From positions 1 to 29,071 of IMG/VR virus record IMGVR_UViG_3300043543_000516: 29,071 nt of DNA. One strand, written 5' to 3'. Shown here piece after piece: positions 5,409 to 12,582 of the stretch. Position numbers and translations under genes: made by a program. The notes under the pieces were generated by a model. That model saw nothing but the letters and a program-made list of their open reading frames with translations, was not told the DNA's origin and made no database searches. The DNA is from a virus. Within the stretch, counting starts at the first letter, position 1. Each line of letters starts with the position of its first letter.

Positions 5409-6185
5409 TCATCGCCTGGTGGTATCTGGCGCAGTCCAACGCCGCGTCATGATTACTTCCTCCGCCACCACGGAGGCACCGTACATAACCGAGAGCCGTA
5501 GCGCCGACAGTGACAGCTCAGCGACGACTTCGCTATTGCTGGGGCTGCCGCGCTCTATGGCGCGCAGCGCGCCCGCAAGATACGCCGGATTGATGGAGCA
5601 CGCGGCTTCCGCGTCGCCCTCCATAGCGCCGGCGACGTGCGCTACAATTTCCAGGTTGGCCTCCTTGTCCTCGGCCGCAATATTCACGTCGGCCCCGCGG
5701 ATCCCGATCATGATCGAGTCGAAGCCCGCGCGCTCAAAGGCACTCACGGCGCGCAGGAGTGGCGCGACACTGGTCACGCGCCCGAGGCGGACGGCGCCCC
5801 GCATCGCCTCCCGTGCGGCTCGCCATACGTCGGGATATGAGATGCCGCCGGCGATGGGCAGGGACAGCTCGCCGTTGCGCGCCATGCGATAGTCGTCTAC
5901 GTCAGCGACGGTGACAGGCCCGCAGAATGCTGGCCCCTCTGTCGCAGGGTGGAATACCCATCTGGACGCCCGATAGCCATCGGTCGCTGTGACATATCCA
6001 CTAGTGCGGGCCTTATCGACATCGACGTGGTAGGCATAGAGCCACCACCGCGCCACCCGCTGGACCGGTCCCGGCAGCGCGTGCTTGACGCGGTCTACGG
6101 CCGCTAGGAACTCCCGCGCATCATTGCCGGCCAAGGTCAATCGCGGAACGTAGCAAGTCGCCGCACCGGCGTCATTGTTGCCCAT
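5409..6185 (-). CDS. DnaN-like sliding clamp lacking the first domain
   Basis: The 258 residues correspond to domains II and III of the bacterial beta clamp. VPRLTLAGNDAREFLAAVDR (13-32) starts domain II, ATDGYRAS (67-74) equals the clamp signature ATDGHRLA, and GGISYPDVWR (113-122) equals the FPDY-RR segment that links to domain III. Domain III ends with SINPAYLAGAL (197-207) and VIMTRRW (244-250), matching the FNxxYLLDAL and VIMPMR motifs. The usual length is about 366 residues, so domain I is missing. A clamp tethers polymerase to DNA; a two-domain subunit would need three copies to make a six-domain ring. The start at 6185 has AAGGAGAG upstream. The gene is alone and leftward, with its own promoter-like site. 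Confidence 0.78.
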   Translation of the reverse strand: MGNNDAGAATCYVPRLTLAGNDAREFLAAVDRVKHALPGPVQRVARWWLYAYHVDVDKARTSGYVTATDGYRASRWVFHPATEGPAFCGPVTVADVDDYRMARNGELSLPIAGGISYPDVWRAAREAMRGAVRLGRVTSVAPLLRAVSAFERAGFDSIMIGIRGADVNIAAEDKEANLEIVAHVAGAMEGDAEAACSINPAYLAGALRAIERGSPSNSEVVAELSLSALRLSVMYGASVVAEEVIMTRRWTAPDTTRR

Positions 6186-6229
6186 GTTTTCTCTCCTTTT
6201 GTCCGGCCGGGGATCGGCCGGTTACGCTC

Positions 6230-6258
6230 ACCCTAGATCGGGCCGACCGCAGCGTCAA
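6230..6258 (-). promoter_or_regulatory. Putative promoter of the clamp gene
   Basis: On the minus strand TTGACG (6258-6253) is followed after 17 bases by TAGGGT (6235-6230). The -10 match is weak. Transcription would begin about 40 bases upstream of the clamp ATG. Confidence 0.35.
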
Positions 6259-6270
6259 TCCCCCATTGAC
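6254..6270. repeat. Inverted repeat GTCAATCCCCCATTGAC
   Basis: 6-bp arms around a 5-base centre. The arms contain back-to-back TTGAC boxes, as in the operator at 2911-2929, which hints at shared regulation. Confidence 0.5.
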
Positions 6271-6274
6271 ATCT

Positions 6275-6377
6275 GCGACAGAATGCCGCACCTGTGGCAC
6301 GTGCCGCAGCGCAATATATGCACAGGCTCGAGCCAAATATGTCAGCTATATCAATGACTTAGGCCGCGACAGAATGC
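6275..6377 (+). repeat. 12-bp direct repeat GCGACAGAATGC
   Basis: Identical copies at 6275-6286 and 6366-6377, 91 bp apart, each within ten bases of a TTGACA. Candidate regulator-binding sites. Confidence 0.6.
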
Positions 6378-6444
6378 GGGATTGACACGAATCCGCGAAT
6401 CACATACGCGCCCGCGCGCGCGGCCTCAGTCTCCGCTGAACCCC

Positions 6445-6478
6445 AGATATCCACAGACTCCGCCGAGATATCCACAGA
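6445..6478 (+). repeat. 13-bp direct repeat AGATATCCACAGA with DnaA-box-like cores
   Basis: Copies at 6445-6457 and 6466-6478, exactly 21 bp apart (two helical turns). Each contains ATATCCACA, one base from the DnaA box TTATCCACA. Host DnaA binding is possible but unproven. Confidence 0.55.
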
Positions 6479-6497
6479 TATCAGCGGGTCACAATAT

Positions 6498-6524
6498 CGT
6501 GATCGAGCATCACGGAGTCGTGAT
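6498..6524. repeat. CGTGAT inverted and direct repeats
   Basis: CGTGAT (6498-6503) and ATCACG (6509-6514) form an inverted repeat with a 5-base centre. A further CGTGAT at 6519-6524 lies 21 bp from the first, the same spacing as the adjacent 13-bp repeats. Confidence 0.5.
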
Positions 6525-6974
6525 CAAGCCCCACACGCCAAACGCGAATCCGGCCACGACAACGCAACCACTAGTCGGCCGAAAACGGCGGCAAAATTGC
6601 GGCGACTCGAAGCGAAATTCCTCAACAAAATCAACGGCGCGAGAAATTAAGCCCTCCGCCGCACACGCGCCGCTCACTCCACACACGCCGCCGTGCGTTA
6701 CTCACTCGCCCGCCGATTCCCGTCAGCCTGCGCAAGCCGTTGATCTTGCTCGAGATTTACTCCACGCGTTGGTGAGAGCTGTGCCAGCGGAGCAGCCGCG
6801 TCAATCCGCGCATGACACATATGTATAATGAGTCGGATCATGATACCGCCGTTATAGAGCGGCACTCAGCCAATCACTTGTGTTGGCTAATGTGTTGGTA
6901 CGCGACGGAATCTCATTGAGAAATGCTTTATACATCAATGGCTTGCGCCGTCTTTTGGATTCCCGCTCCGGTCG

Positions 6975-7454
6975 TCAAAACGGAATCTCGTCGTCCAGCT
7001 CGTCGCGCTCACCTCCGGCGGCTGCCGGAGCGGGGCGTCGGGTTGCGCCCTGGACGCCAAAGGCATTCTCGTCGGGCAGTTCGGAGCTGCCGTTGCGGTC
7101 GCCTGCCCGGTCGAGCATGGTGAGCTGCGAGTTGAAATTCTGTAGGACCACTTCGGTGGCGTAGCGCTCGACGTTGTCCTTGTCGGTCCACTTGCGCGTC
7201 TGCAATTGGCCTTCGAGATAAACCTTCGACCCCTTCTTCAAATACTGCTCGGCGATCTTCGCCAGCCCTTCCGAGAAGATCACCACGCGGTGCCATTCGG
7301 TCTTCTCGCGCCGCTCGCCGGTGGCCTTGTCGCGCCAGCTCTCGGTGGTGGCGACCCGCAAGTTCGCGATGACGCGGCCGTCCTGGGTGCGGCGGACTTC
7401 CGGGTCCGCGCCGAGATTGCCAATGAGGATGACCTTGTTGACGCTGCCTGCCAT
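6975..7454 (-). CDS. ssb: Single-stranded DNA-binding protein
   Basis: A 159-residue SSB. The OB fold runs from [17 protein letters not shown] (5-21) through [21 protein letters not shown] (40-60) to [12 protein letters not shown] (78-89) and the NFNSQLTML end near 114. A short flexible linker rich in Pro and Ala follows, then the acidic tip DELDDEIPF (151-159) that recruits partner proteins. Length and layout are those of bacterial SSB, so a host-derived copy is likely. It lies leftward, separated from the clamp gene by the repeat-rich region. It would coat single strands during phage replication and ERF-mediated recombination. Confidence 0.95.
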   Translation of the reverse strand: MAGSVNKVILIGNLGADPEVRRTQDGRVIANLRVATTESWRDKATGERREKTEWHRVVIFSEGLAKIAEQYLKKGSKVYLEGQLQTRKWTDKDNVERYATEVVLQNFNSQLTMLDRAGDRNGSSELPDENAFGVQGATRRPAPAAAGGERDELDDEIPF

Positions 7455-7515
7455 GACGAGAGCCCTACCCTCAAACCGCGCAAGTCCATCGCATCAGCAC
7501 AGCCGCTGACTCTGC

Positions 7516-7542
7516 TTGAGCGCGCAGCAGCCGGAGTATAAT
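7516..7542 (+). promoter_or_regulatory. Putative promoter for a possibly leaderless small gene
   Basis: A perfect TATAAT (7537-7542) with TTGAGC (7516-7521) 15 bases upstream, a short spacer. The start point would fall at about 7549, two or three bases before the ATG at 7552, so the message may be leaderless. Confidence 0.4.
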
Positions 7543-7551
7543 ATCTCCGCC

Positions 7552-7749
7552 ATGCAATATCGCAACGACCACCGCGGCAGCCTGATACTGATCAGGCAAT
7601 ACACCCCCGCCGAGGCGGAGGAAATGGACCGCAGGTTCTGCGCGGCCATGGAGCGGGCGGGATACCGCCCAACCCAGCCGCGGCAAGATGACCATCCCGC
7701 CTATCTCCGCCGCATCTACCCCATCGTTTATCCGCCGGCGCGGTCTTGA
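7552..7749 (+). CDS. Small protein of unknown function
   Basis: A 65-residue protein from the ATG at 7552. An in-frame TTG at 7516 would add 12 residues but falls on the putative -35 box. I do not recognise it. It has a YTPAEAEEMDRRFCAAMERAGYRP segment with a likely amphipathic helix and a Pro/Tyr-rich end (YLRRIYPIVYPP). No Shine-Dalgarno precedes the ATG, while a perfect -10 box lies about ten bases upstream, which fits leaderless translation. It diverges from ssb and precedes the DUF6456-like gene by 59 bases. Confidence 0.5.
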   Translation: MQYRNDHRGSLILIRQYTPAEAEEMDRRFCAAMERAGYRPTQPRQDDHPAYLRRIYPIVYPPARS

Positions 7750-7808
7750 GCATCTCGTTGAGTTTTCACCGGTTTTCCGCTATATGCGGGCGTCGCCTCG
7801 AGGGACGA

Positions 7809-8348
7809 ATGCCGCGCCGACGCCCACCGCCCGGCAAGACCCATGACCTGCGCGCAACCGACGTGCCCGGGCCAATATCCACCGCCGAGGCCGTAATCGT
7901 CGACCCCTACGGCGATCGCGGCGTAGTGCTCATGTCGGTACGCGACGACTATCTCGCCTGGCTGTGGGCGCACGGGCGAATCGAGGAGCACGAATATCGC
8001 GCAGCTCGCCGCTGGCAGCGGGCATTCGAAATCGTGGAGGCCGGGCTGGCCTCCGGATTCGACCCAACGCGCCCGGTGGTGGATTGCGCACGGCCATCCG
8101 AGCCGCTGACCGAAGCCCGCCTGCGCGCCTTCGCGCTGCTCGATGAGGCAAAGCGGTGCCTCGGCATCGAAGGGGATGCGCTGATGGCCGACGTCTGCGG
8201 GCGCGGGCTGGCCCTAATCGAGGCTGCCAAGCGCCGCGGCCTTTACTCCCGAAGGGCTCGCAATTACCTCGGGCGCCGGTTCCGGGAATGCCTCGACAGC
8301 CTCGCCCGCCTGTGGGGCATGCGCCCCCTGCCGGGGAAGGGCCGGTGA
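7809..8348 (+). CDS. DUF6456-like protein with a C-terminal sigma-region-4-like HTH (possible late-gene regulator)
   Basis: A 179-residue protein starting at the ATG at 7809 (GAGGGA ten bases upstream); a TTG at 7746 is in frame but has no ribosome site. Residues 42-78 form helical segments (DDYLAWLWAHGRIEEHEY, then RRWQRAFEI). Residues 125-168 (ALMADVCGRGLALIEAAKRRGL, then RRARNYLGRRFRECLDSLARLWG) look like a sigma-70 region 4-type helix-turn-helix. This matches my memory of DUF6456-type phage proteins. It sits immediately before a promoter-leader-terminator module and the terminase genes, the position of the antiterminator Q in lambdoid phages. The regulatory role is inference from position and the HTH. 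Confidence 0.6.
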   Translation: MPRRRPPPGKTHDLRATDVPGPISTAEAVIVDPYGDRGVVLMSVRDDYLAWLWAHGRIEEHEYRAARRWQRAFEIVEAGLASGFDPTRPVVDCARPSEPLTEARLRAFALLDEAKRCLGIEGDALMADVCGRGLALIEAAKRRGLYSRRARNYLGRRFRECLDSLARLWGMRPLPGKGR

Positions 8349-8353
8349 ACCCC

Positions 8354-8383
8354 TTGCGCGAGCGGTCAAATCGGTGGTATACG
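8354..8383 (+). promoter_or_regulatory. Putative late promoter with extended -10
   Basis: TTGCGC (8354-8359), an 18-bp spacer and TATACG (8378-8383) preceded by TGG, giving the extended -10 pattern TGnTATACG. Initiation near 8390 would produce an RNA of about 120 bases ending at the terminator at 8507-8513. Confidence 0.4.
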
Positions 8384-8393
8384 GCGCCGCAGT

Positions 8394-8446
8394 CTGCCGG
8401 AGTGCGCCTCGTGACCGGAGAAGCGGCCCGGTCAAAGCTTCGGCAG
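8394..8446 (+). ncRNA. Nested stem-loop in the putative late leader
   Basis: CTGCCGGAG (8394-8402) pairs with CTTCGGCAG (8438-8446), nine pairs including one G-U. Inside it TGACCGG (8412-8418) pairs with CCGGTCA (8428-8434) around a nine-base loop. The element lies between the putative promoter and the intrinsic terminator, so it would be part of the leader RNA. Confidence 0.5.
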
Positions 8447-8472
8447 GTCTTGGTGTGTCCCTGATACCCATG

Positions 8473-8513
8473 GCGAGCCGCCGGTTTCCTCCTTTACGGC
8501 GGCTCGCTTTTTT
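8473..8513 (+). terminator. Strong intrinsic terminator ahead of the late genes
   Basis: GCGAGCCGCC (8473-8482) and GGCGGCTCGC (8498-8507) form a perfect 10-bp GC-rich stem with a 15-base loop, followed directly by six Ts. It is the best Rho-independent terminator in the window and stands 15 bases before the first late gene. Confidence 0.9.
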
Positions 8514-8527
8514 CTCGAAGGTCGATC

Positions 8528-8701
8528 ATGCCATCCAAATCCAAGGCGCAGGCGCGGTTGATGGCTGCTGCGGCGCACAACAAGGATTTTGCGCGCAAGG
8601 TTGGGGTGCCGGTCAAGGTGGCGCAGGAGTTCGTGCGCGCCGATTCCGGCAGCGGTCTCTTGAGCGCAGCCATGCGTTCGCGCACGAAGAAACGGAAATG
8701 A
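8528..8701 (+). CDS. DUF3008-like small basic phage protein
   Basis: A 57-residue frame, MPSKSKAQARLMAAAAHNKD at the start and SRTKKRK at the end. The opening SKxQxRLMAAAAHN and the KVGVPVKVAQEFVRAD segment are the conserved parts of the short DUF3008-type proteins common near phage terminase and head genes. The function is unknown. It begins 15 bases after the terminator, with GAAGG as ribosome site, and its TGA overlaps the start of the next gene (ATGA), so the two are probably coupled. Confidence 0.75.
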   Translation: MPSKSKAQARLMAAAAHNKDFARKVGVPVKVAQEFVRADSGSGLLSAAMRSRTKKRK

Positions 8702-9093
8702 CGCAAACAAAACGCAAGCGTGGACGACCGCTCGGCTGGACCAAGGAGCGGCCGTTCTTGAATGCGCTGCGCATGGAGATTGCGCGCGCGGAGGACGACA
8801 ACGACTTCCGTCACCTGCGCAAGATCGCGCGCAAGCTGCTCGAGGTGGCGGCCTCAGGCGATATCCTCGCTATTCGCGAATTGGCGGACCGGCTGGATGG
8901 CCGAGTGCCGCACCGCGTCGCCGGCGATGCGGAGGAGCCGATCGAGGTCGTGCATCGCATCGAGCGCGTGATCGTGGATGCCATTGCCTCCGCGCCGCAG
9001 CCGACAATCGTGCCCGCGCAGCCGGATCCCATCCTGATCGAACATGCGGAAGGTCTCAATCCAAACGGCGGCGGTGTTCCGCCCGCTGCTTGA
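8698..9093 (+). CDS. Putative terminase small subunit
   Basis: A 131-residue protein starting at the ATG overlapping the preceding stop. A basic N-terminus (KRKRGRPLGWTKERPF) leads into two helices (ALRMEIARAEDDNDFRHLR and KLLEVAASGDILAIRELADRL), then DGRVPHRVAGDAEEP and a long tail. DUF5681-type proteins with this layout lie next to large terminase genes, and they probably provide the DNA-recognition subunit. The sequence does not prove this, and a general DNA-binding role is possible. It overlaps the large terminase start by 50 bp, which supports joint expression. Confidence 0.55.
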   Translation: MTQTKRKRGRPLGWTKERPFLNALRMEIARAEDDNDFRHLRKIARKLLEVAASGDILAIRELADRLDGRVPHRVAGDAEEPIEVVHRIERVIVDAIASAPQPTIVPAQPDPILIEHAEGLNPNGGGVPPAA

Positions 9094-10354
9094 GCCGGCG
9101 CGATACAAGGGCGCCTACGGCGGCCGCGGCTCCGGGAAGAGCCATTTCTTTGCTTCGCTCCTGATCGAGGATGCGCTCGCTCAGCCCGGCATCTCGGGCG
9201 AGGGATTGCGCTGCGTGTGCGTGCGCGAAATCCAGCGCGATCTGAAGGAATCGGCCAAGCTGTTGGTGGAGGACCAGTTGCGCCGGCACGGTCTCACCGA
9301 GGCCGATGGATTCCGCAGCTATCGCGAGGCTATCGCTACGCCGGGCGACGGCATCATCATATTCCGCGGCATGCACGATTACACTGCCGACTCGATCAAA
9401 TCGCTCGAAGGGTTCCATCGTTGCTGGATCGAAGAGGCGCATACGCTCTCACACGCCTCCTTCTCGATTCTGCGCCCGACCATCCGCGCGCCTTCCTCGC
9501 AAATCTGGGCCTCGTGGAACCCGCGCTCGCGGCGCGATGCGGTCGATGCCTTCTTCCGCGCCGGCGAGGTGCCGGATGCGCGCGTGGTGCGCGTATCATG
9601 GCGGGACAATCCGTGGTTCCCGCCCGAACTCGATGCCGAAAGGCGGCTCGATCAGGCGCGCTATCCGGATCGCTACGATCACATCTGGGAGGGCGAGTAT
9701 GCCACCCAGGTTCAGGGCTCGTACTTTGGCGCGCTGTTGTCGGCCTGCGAACGCGAGGGCCGCATCGTGGCCAAGCTCGCCGTCGATCCGCTGCTTCCCG
9801 TGCGCGCCTTCTTCGATATCGGCGGGGCAGGTGCCACTTCCGACGCCATGGCAATCTGGATCGTACAGTGGAGCGGGCAGGATATCTACGTGCTCGATTA
9901 CATCGAAGGGCAGGGGCAGCCGCTCGCCTACTATGCCGACCAGCTTCGGCAGCGCGGCTGGAGTCGCGCCATCTGCATCCTGCCGCACGACGGTGCGGTG
10001 ACCAACAACATCACCGGCAAGCGATACTGCGATCATCTGCGCGAGGCCGAGTTCGAGGTGCCGGAGCCGGTGCCCAATCAGGGCCGCGGCGCGGCGGCGA
10101 TGCGGATCGAGGCGGTGCGCAGGCTTTTGCCGCGCTGTTACTTCGACCGCGACAAGACCGCGGCCGGACGCGAGGCGCTGGCCTACTACCACGAACGCAT
10201 CGACGAACAGCGCGAGATAGGGCTGGGGCCGGAGCACGATTGGTCCTCGCACGCCGCTGATGCGTTCGGCCTGATGGCTATCTGCTACGAGCAGCCGACC
10301 CGGCAACAGAACTTCTGGCGCTCCCTTGAAGTGCCGAACATAGCGCTGGCCTGA
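9044..10354 (+). CDS. terL: Terminase large subunit
   Basis: A 436-residue packaging motor. The ATPase Walker A is GGRGSGKS (26-33) and Walker B is CWIEEAH (127-133), followed by the coupling-motif region around SSQIWASWNP (151-160). The RNase H-like nuclease domain begins at FFDIGGAG (256-263) with catalytic D258 and ends with HAADAFGLM near residue 405. This is the PBSX-like/Terminase_3 type. It cuts concatemeric DNA and pumps it through the portal. The start at 9044 gives the usual short N-terminus before RYKGAYGGRGSGKS. It precedes the portal gene by two bases. Confidence 0.95.
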   Translation: MRKVSIQTAAVFRPLLEPARYKGAYGGRGSGKSHFFASLLIEDALAQPGISGEGLRCVCVREIQRDLKESAKLLVEDQLRRHGLTEADGFRSYREAIATPGDGIIIFRGMHDYTADSIKSLEGFHRCWIEEAHTLSHASFSILRPTIRAPSSQIWASWNPRSRRDAVDAFFRAGEVPDARVVRVSWRDNPWFPPELDAERRLDQARYPDRYDHIWEGEYATQVQGSYFGALLSACEREGRIVAKLAVDPLLPVRAFFDIGGAGATSDAMAIWIVQWSGQDIYVLDYIEGQGQPLAYYADQLRQRGWSRAICILPHDGAVTNNITGKRYCDHLREAEFEVPEPVPNQGRGAAAMRIEAVRRLLPRCYFDRDKTAAGREALAYYHERIDEQREIGLGPEHDWSSHAADAFGLMAICYEQPTRQQNFWRSLEVPNIALA

Positions 10355-10356
10355 CC

Positions 10357-12573
10357 ATGCCGATCAGCGAGAGCGAACTGAAGGCGATACTGGCCGCCGA
10401 ACGGGCGGCCGCGCTCGGTTCCACGCCCGGCTCGCGCCTTGCCAACGAGCGCGAGCGGGCGCTCGCCTACTACCTGGGCGACATGACGCGCGATATGCCG
10501 TCGCTCGCCGGCCGCTCGACCGCCGTCTCCAGCGACGTCGCCGATACGGTAGAAGGCATGATGCCGGAACTGATAGAGATTTTTGCCGGCGGCGATGAAG
10601 TGGTGATGTTCAATCCCGTAGGCCCGGAGGATGAAGAGGCGGCGGCCCAGGAGACGGACTACATCAATCACGTGTTCTGGGAACAGAACGACGGATTTCT
10701 CGTTCTGTACTCCATGATCAAGGATGCGCTGCTGCAGAAGCTCGGCATCGCCAAGGTCTGGTGGGAGAAGGGAGAGAAATCAGAGCGCGAGACCTATTAC
10801 AACCAGACCGCGGACGCCTTCGCGCTCATCACATCGGACCCTGCCGTCGAAGTGATCGAGCATTCCGAGCACGACGGTCTGCATGATTTGACCGTGGTGC
10901 GCAAATCGAGCTACGGCTGCGCCCGCGTCGAGGCGGTGCCGCCGGAGGAGTTTGGCGTTGCCGCCTCCGCCCGCTCCTTGCGCGATGCGCGCTATTGCTA
11001 TCACCTCGTCATCAGACGCGTCAGCGATCTTATCGCGCAAGGATACGATGCCGAACAGGTGCGGAGCTTGAAACCCACCACCAGTCTCACCAATATCGAG
11101 CGCACGCGGCGCGATACCGTGCAGGAAGGATTGACGTTCTTTGCCTCCGACGCCTCCAACGACGTCGCGCGCGAAGTCGAGGTGGTTGAACATTACATCT
11201 ATCTCGACTACGAGCAGGACAACAAACCGGGCTATTACCGCATCGTCACCGGCGGCGAGGACGGCGAGGTGTTGAGGCTCAACGGCAAGCCCGACATCGA
11301 GCGCATCGACCGCATTCCGTTCGCCGCCATTACGCCGGTCATCATCACGCACCGGCTGATCGGACGGTCGATTGCTGATCTCGTGATCGACATTCAGCGC
11401 ATCAAGACCGCGATCCTGCGCGGCATGATGGACGCCACCTATCTTGCGGTCTATCCGCGGCCGGAGGTGGCGCAATCGCACGCCACGCCGGAGACGCTGA
11501 ACGACCTGCTTACCTTCCGCGCCGGAGCGCCGATCCGCGTCCGCCAGCCGGGCGGCATTTCCTGGACCAAGGCGCCGGACGTGGCGCAACAGATGTTCCC
11601 GGTGCTGCAGTATCTCGATGCACAGCGCGAATGGCGCACCGGCGTCACCCGGCAGGGGCAGGGCGTCGATCCGAACGCGCTGCAGAATCAGGTGGCGACG
11701 ATTGCGCACCAGATGTTCAATGCCGCACAGGCCAAGATTCGCCTGATCGCGCGCATCTTTGCGCAAACCGGAATCCGCGATTTGTTCCTGTTGCTGCATG
11801 AGACCGTGCGCAAGCACGGCGAACAGGCGCAAGTCGTGCGGCTGCGCAATCGCTGGATCGAAGTCGATCCGCGCAACTGGAAGACGCGCAAGGACATGAC
11901 CGTGAACGTCGGGCTGGGCTACGGCAGCCGCACCGAGCGGCTGGCCGGATTGCAGATGCTGATTGCGGCGCAGAAGGAGGCGCTGGCCGCCGGCATGGTG
12001 TCGCCGCGCAATCTGTGGGAGAGCGCGCAGGAACTGGCGCGGCTGCTGGGCCATCGCAATGCCGAGCGGTTCTTCGTCGAACCGGGCAGCGAGCCGACCG
12101 ATCCAATGTCGGCGCCGATCCAGCAACCGCCCGATCCGAAGTTGCAGGAGATCGCCGCCCGCATCGAAATCGAGAAGACGCAGGCGCTCGCCGACGCCGC
12201 GACGGAAGAGAAGAAGGCGCAATTCGAGATGGAATTGGAGCGACAGCGATTCGAATTCCAGAAGGAACTTGAGTTGTTGCGCCTGCAAGCCAAGGCGGCG
12301 GAGGTGGAGGCCAAGGCCAGGGCTTCCGAACAAAGCGTGCAGCCGCAGAACACCATACATTTTAATGCTTCCGACGAAGTGGCCGGAAAACTGGGCGAGC
12401 ATTTCGTGGCCTCCCAGCGCTCAATCGAACAGGCCATGGCGGCGTTGATCGAGGGTCAGCAGCAGTTGGCTGCCGCACTGCAAAGCGCAGCGAGCGCAAT
12501 TGCCGCGCCCAAGCGTGTGATCCGCGATGAGAACGGCCGCATCGTCGGCGCCGAAACCGTCACCACCCATTAG
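10357..12573 (+). CDS. P22-type portal protein
   Basis: A 738-residue portal. The central region (residues about 50-460) has the portal clip, stem and wing features: VSSDVADTVEGMMPEL near 57, the YINHVFWEQNDGF block near 102, and GRSIADLVIDIQRIKTAILRGM near 338 with the following ATYLAVYPRPEV. Residues about 598-658 are a long charged helix (RIEIEKTQALADAATEEKKA onward), as in the barrel and C-terminal extension of P22-type portals. Twelve copies form the channel at the capsid vertex and bind the terminase. The next gene in nearly all relatives is scaffold or capsid, but here it is a fibre-like gene. Confidence 0.88.
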   Translation: MPISESELKAILAAERAAALGSTPGSRLANERERALAYYLGDMTRDMPSLAGRSTAVSSDVADTVEGMMPELIEIFAGGDEVVMFNPVGPEDEEAAAQETDYINHVFWEQNDGFLVLYSMIKDALLQKLGIAKVWWEKGEKSERETYYNQTADAFALITSDPAVEVIEHSEHDGLHDLTVVRKSSYGCARVEAVPPEEFGVAASARSLRDARYCYHLVIRRVSDLIAQGYDAEQVRSLKPTTSLTNIERTRRDTVQEGLTFFASDASNDVAREVEVVEHYIYLDYEQDNKPGYYRIVTGGEDGEVLRLNGKPDIERIDRIPFAAITPVIITHRLIGRSIADLVIDIQRIKTAILRGMMDATYLAVYPRPEVAQSHATPETLNDLLTFRAGAPIRVRQPGGISWTKAPDVAQQMFPVLQYLDAQREWRTGVTRQGQGVDPNALQNQVATIAHQMFNAAQAKIRLIARIFAQTGIRDLFLLLHETVRKHGEQAQVVRLRNRWIEVDPRNWKTRKDMTVNVGLGYGSRTERLAGLQMLIAAQKEALAAGMVSPRNLWESAQELARLLGHRNAERFFVEPGSEPTDPMSAPIQQPPDPKLQEIAARIEIEKTQALADAATEEKKAQFEMELERQRFEFQKELELLRLQAKAAEVEAKARASEQSVQPQNTIHFNASDEVAGKLGEHFVASQRSIEQAMAALIEGQQQLAAALQSAASAIAAPKRVIRDENGRIVGAETVTTH

Positions 12574-12582
12574 GAGACTCTC

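Larger units (their letters stand above)
6186..6974. other. Repeat-rich non-coding region between the clamp and ssb genes
   Basis: No supported gene lies in these 789 bases. The longest frame (about 148 residues from a TTG near 6382) is low complexity, Pro/Arg/His-rich and has no ribosome site. The left half is dense in short repeats, inverted repeats and promoter-like boxes, listed separately. The right half (6541-6974) shows only isolated items: a TATAAT at 6824 without a partner and a small hairpin at 6868-6888. Confidence 0.65.

Noticed and set aside
6382-6828. Rightward frame of 148 codons
   Set aside because: TTG start without ribosome site; Pro/His/Arg/Thr-rich low-complexity product in a repeat-dense region.
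6824-6829. TATAAT as a rightward promoter
   Set aside because: A perfect -10 hexamer, but no acceptable -35 box lies 16-18 bases upstream and it would transcribe only antisense to ssb.
6868-6888. Hairpin AGCCAA/TTGGCT as a terminator of ssb
   Set aside because: The 6-bp stem is weak, and neither side has a T-run; the position alone does not support it.
10780-12402. Leftward frame of 540 codons
   Set aside because: Antisense shadow of the portal gene; its length reflects the rarity of stops in high-GC antisense frames.
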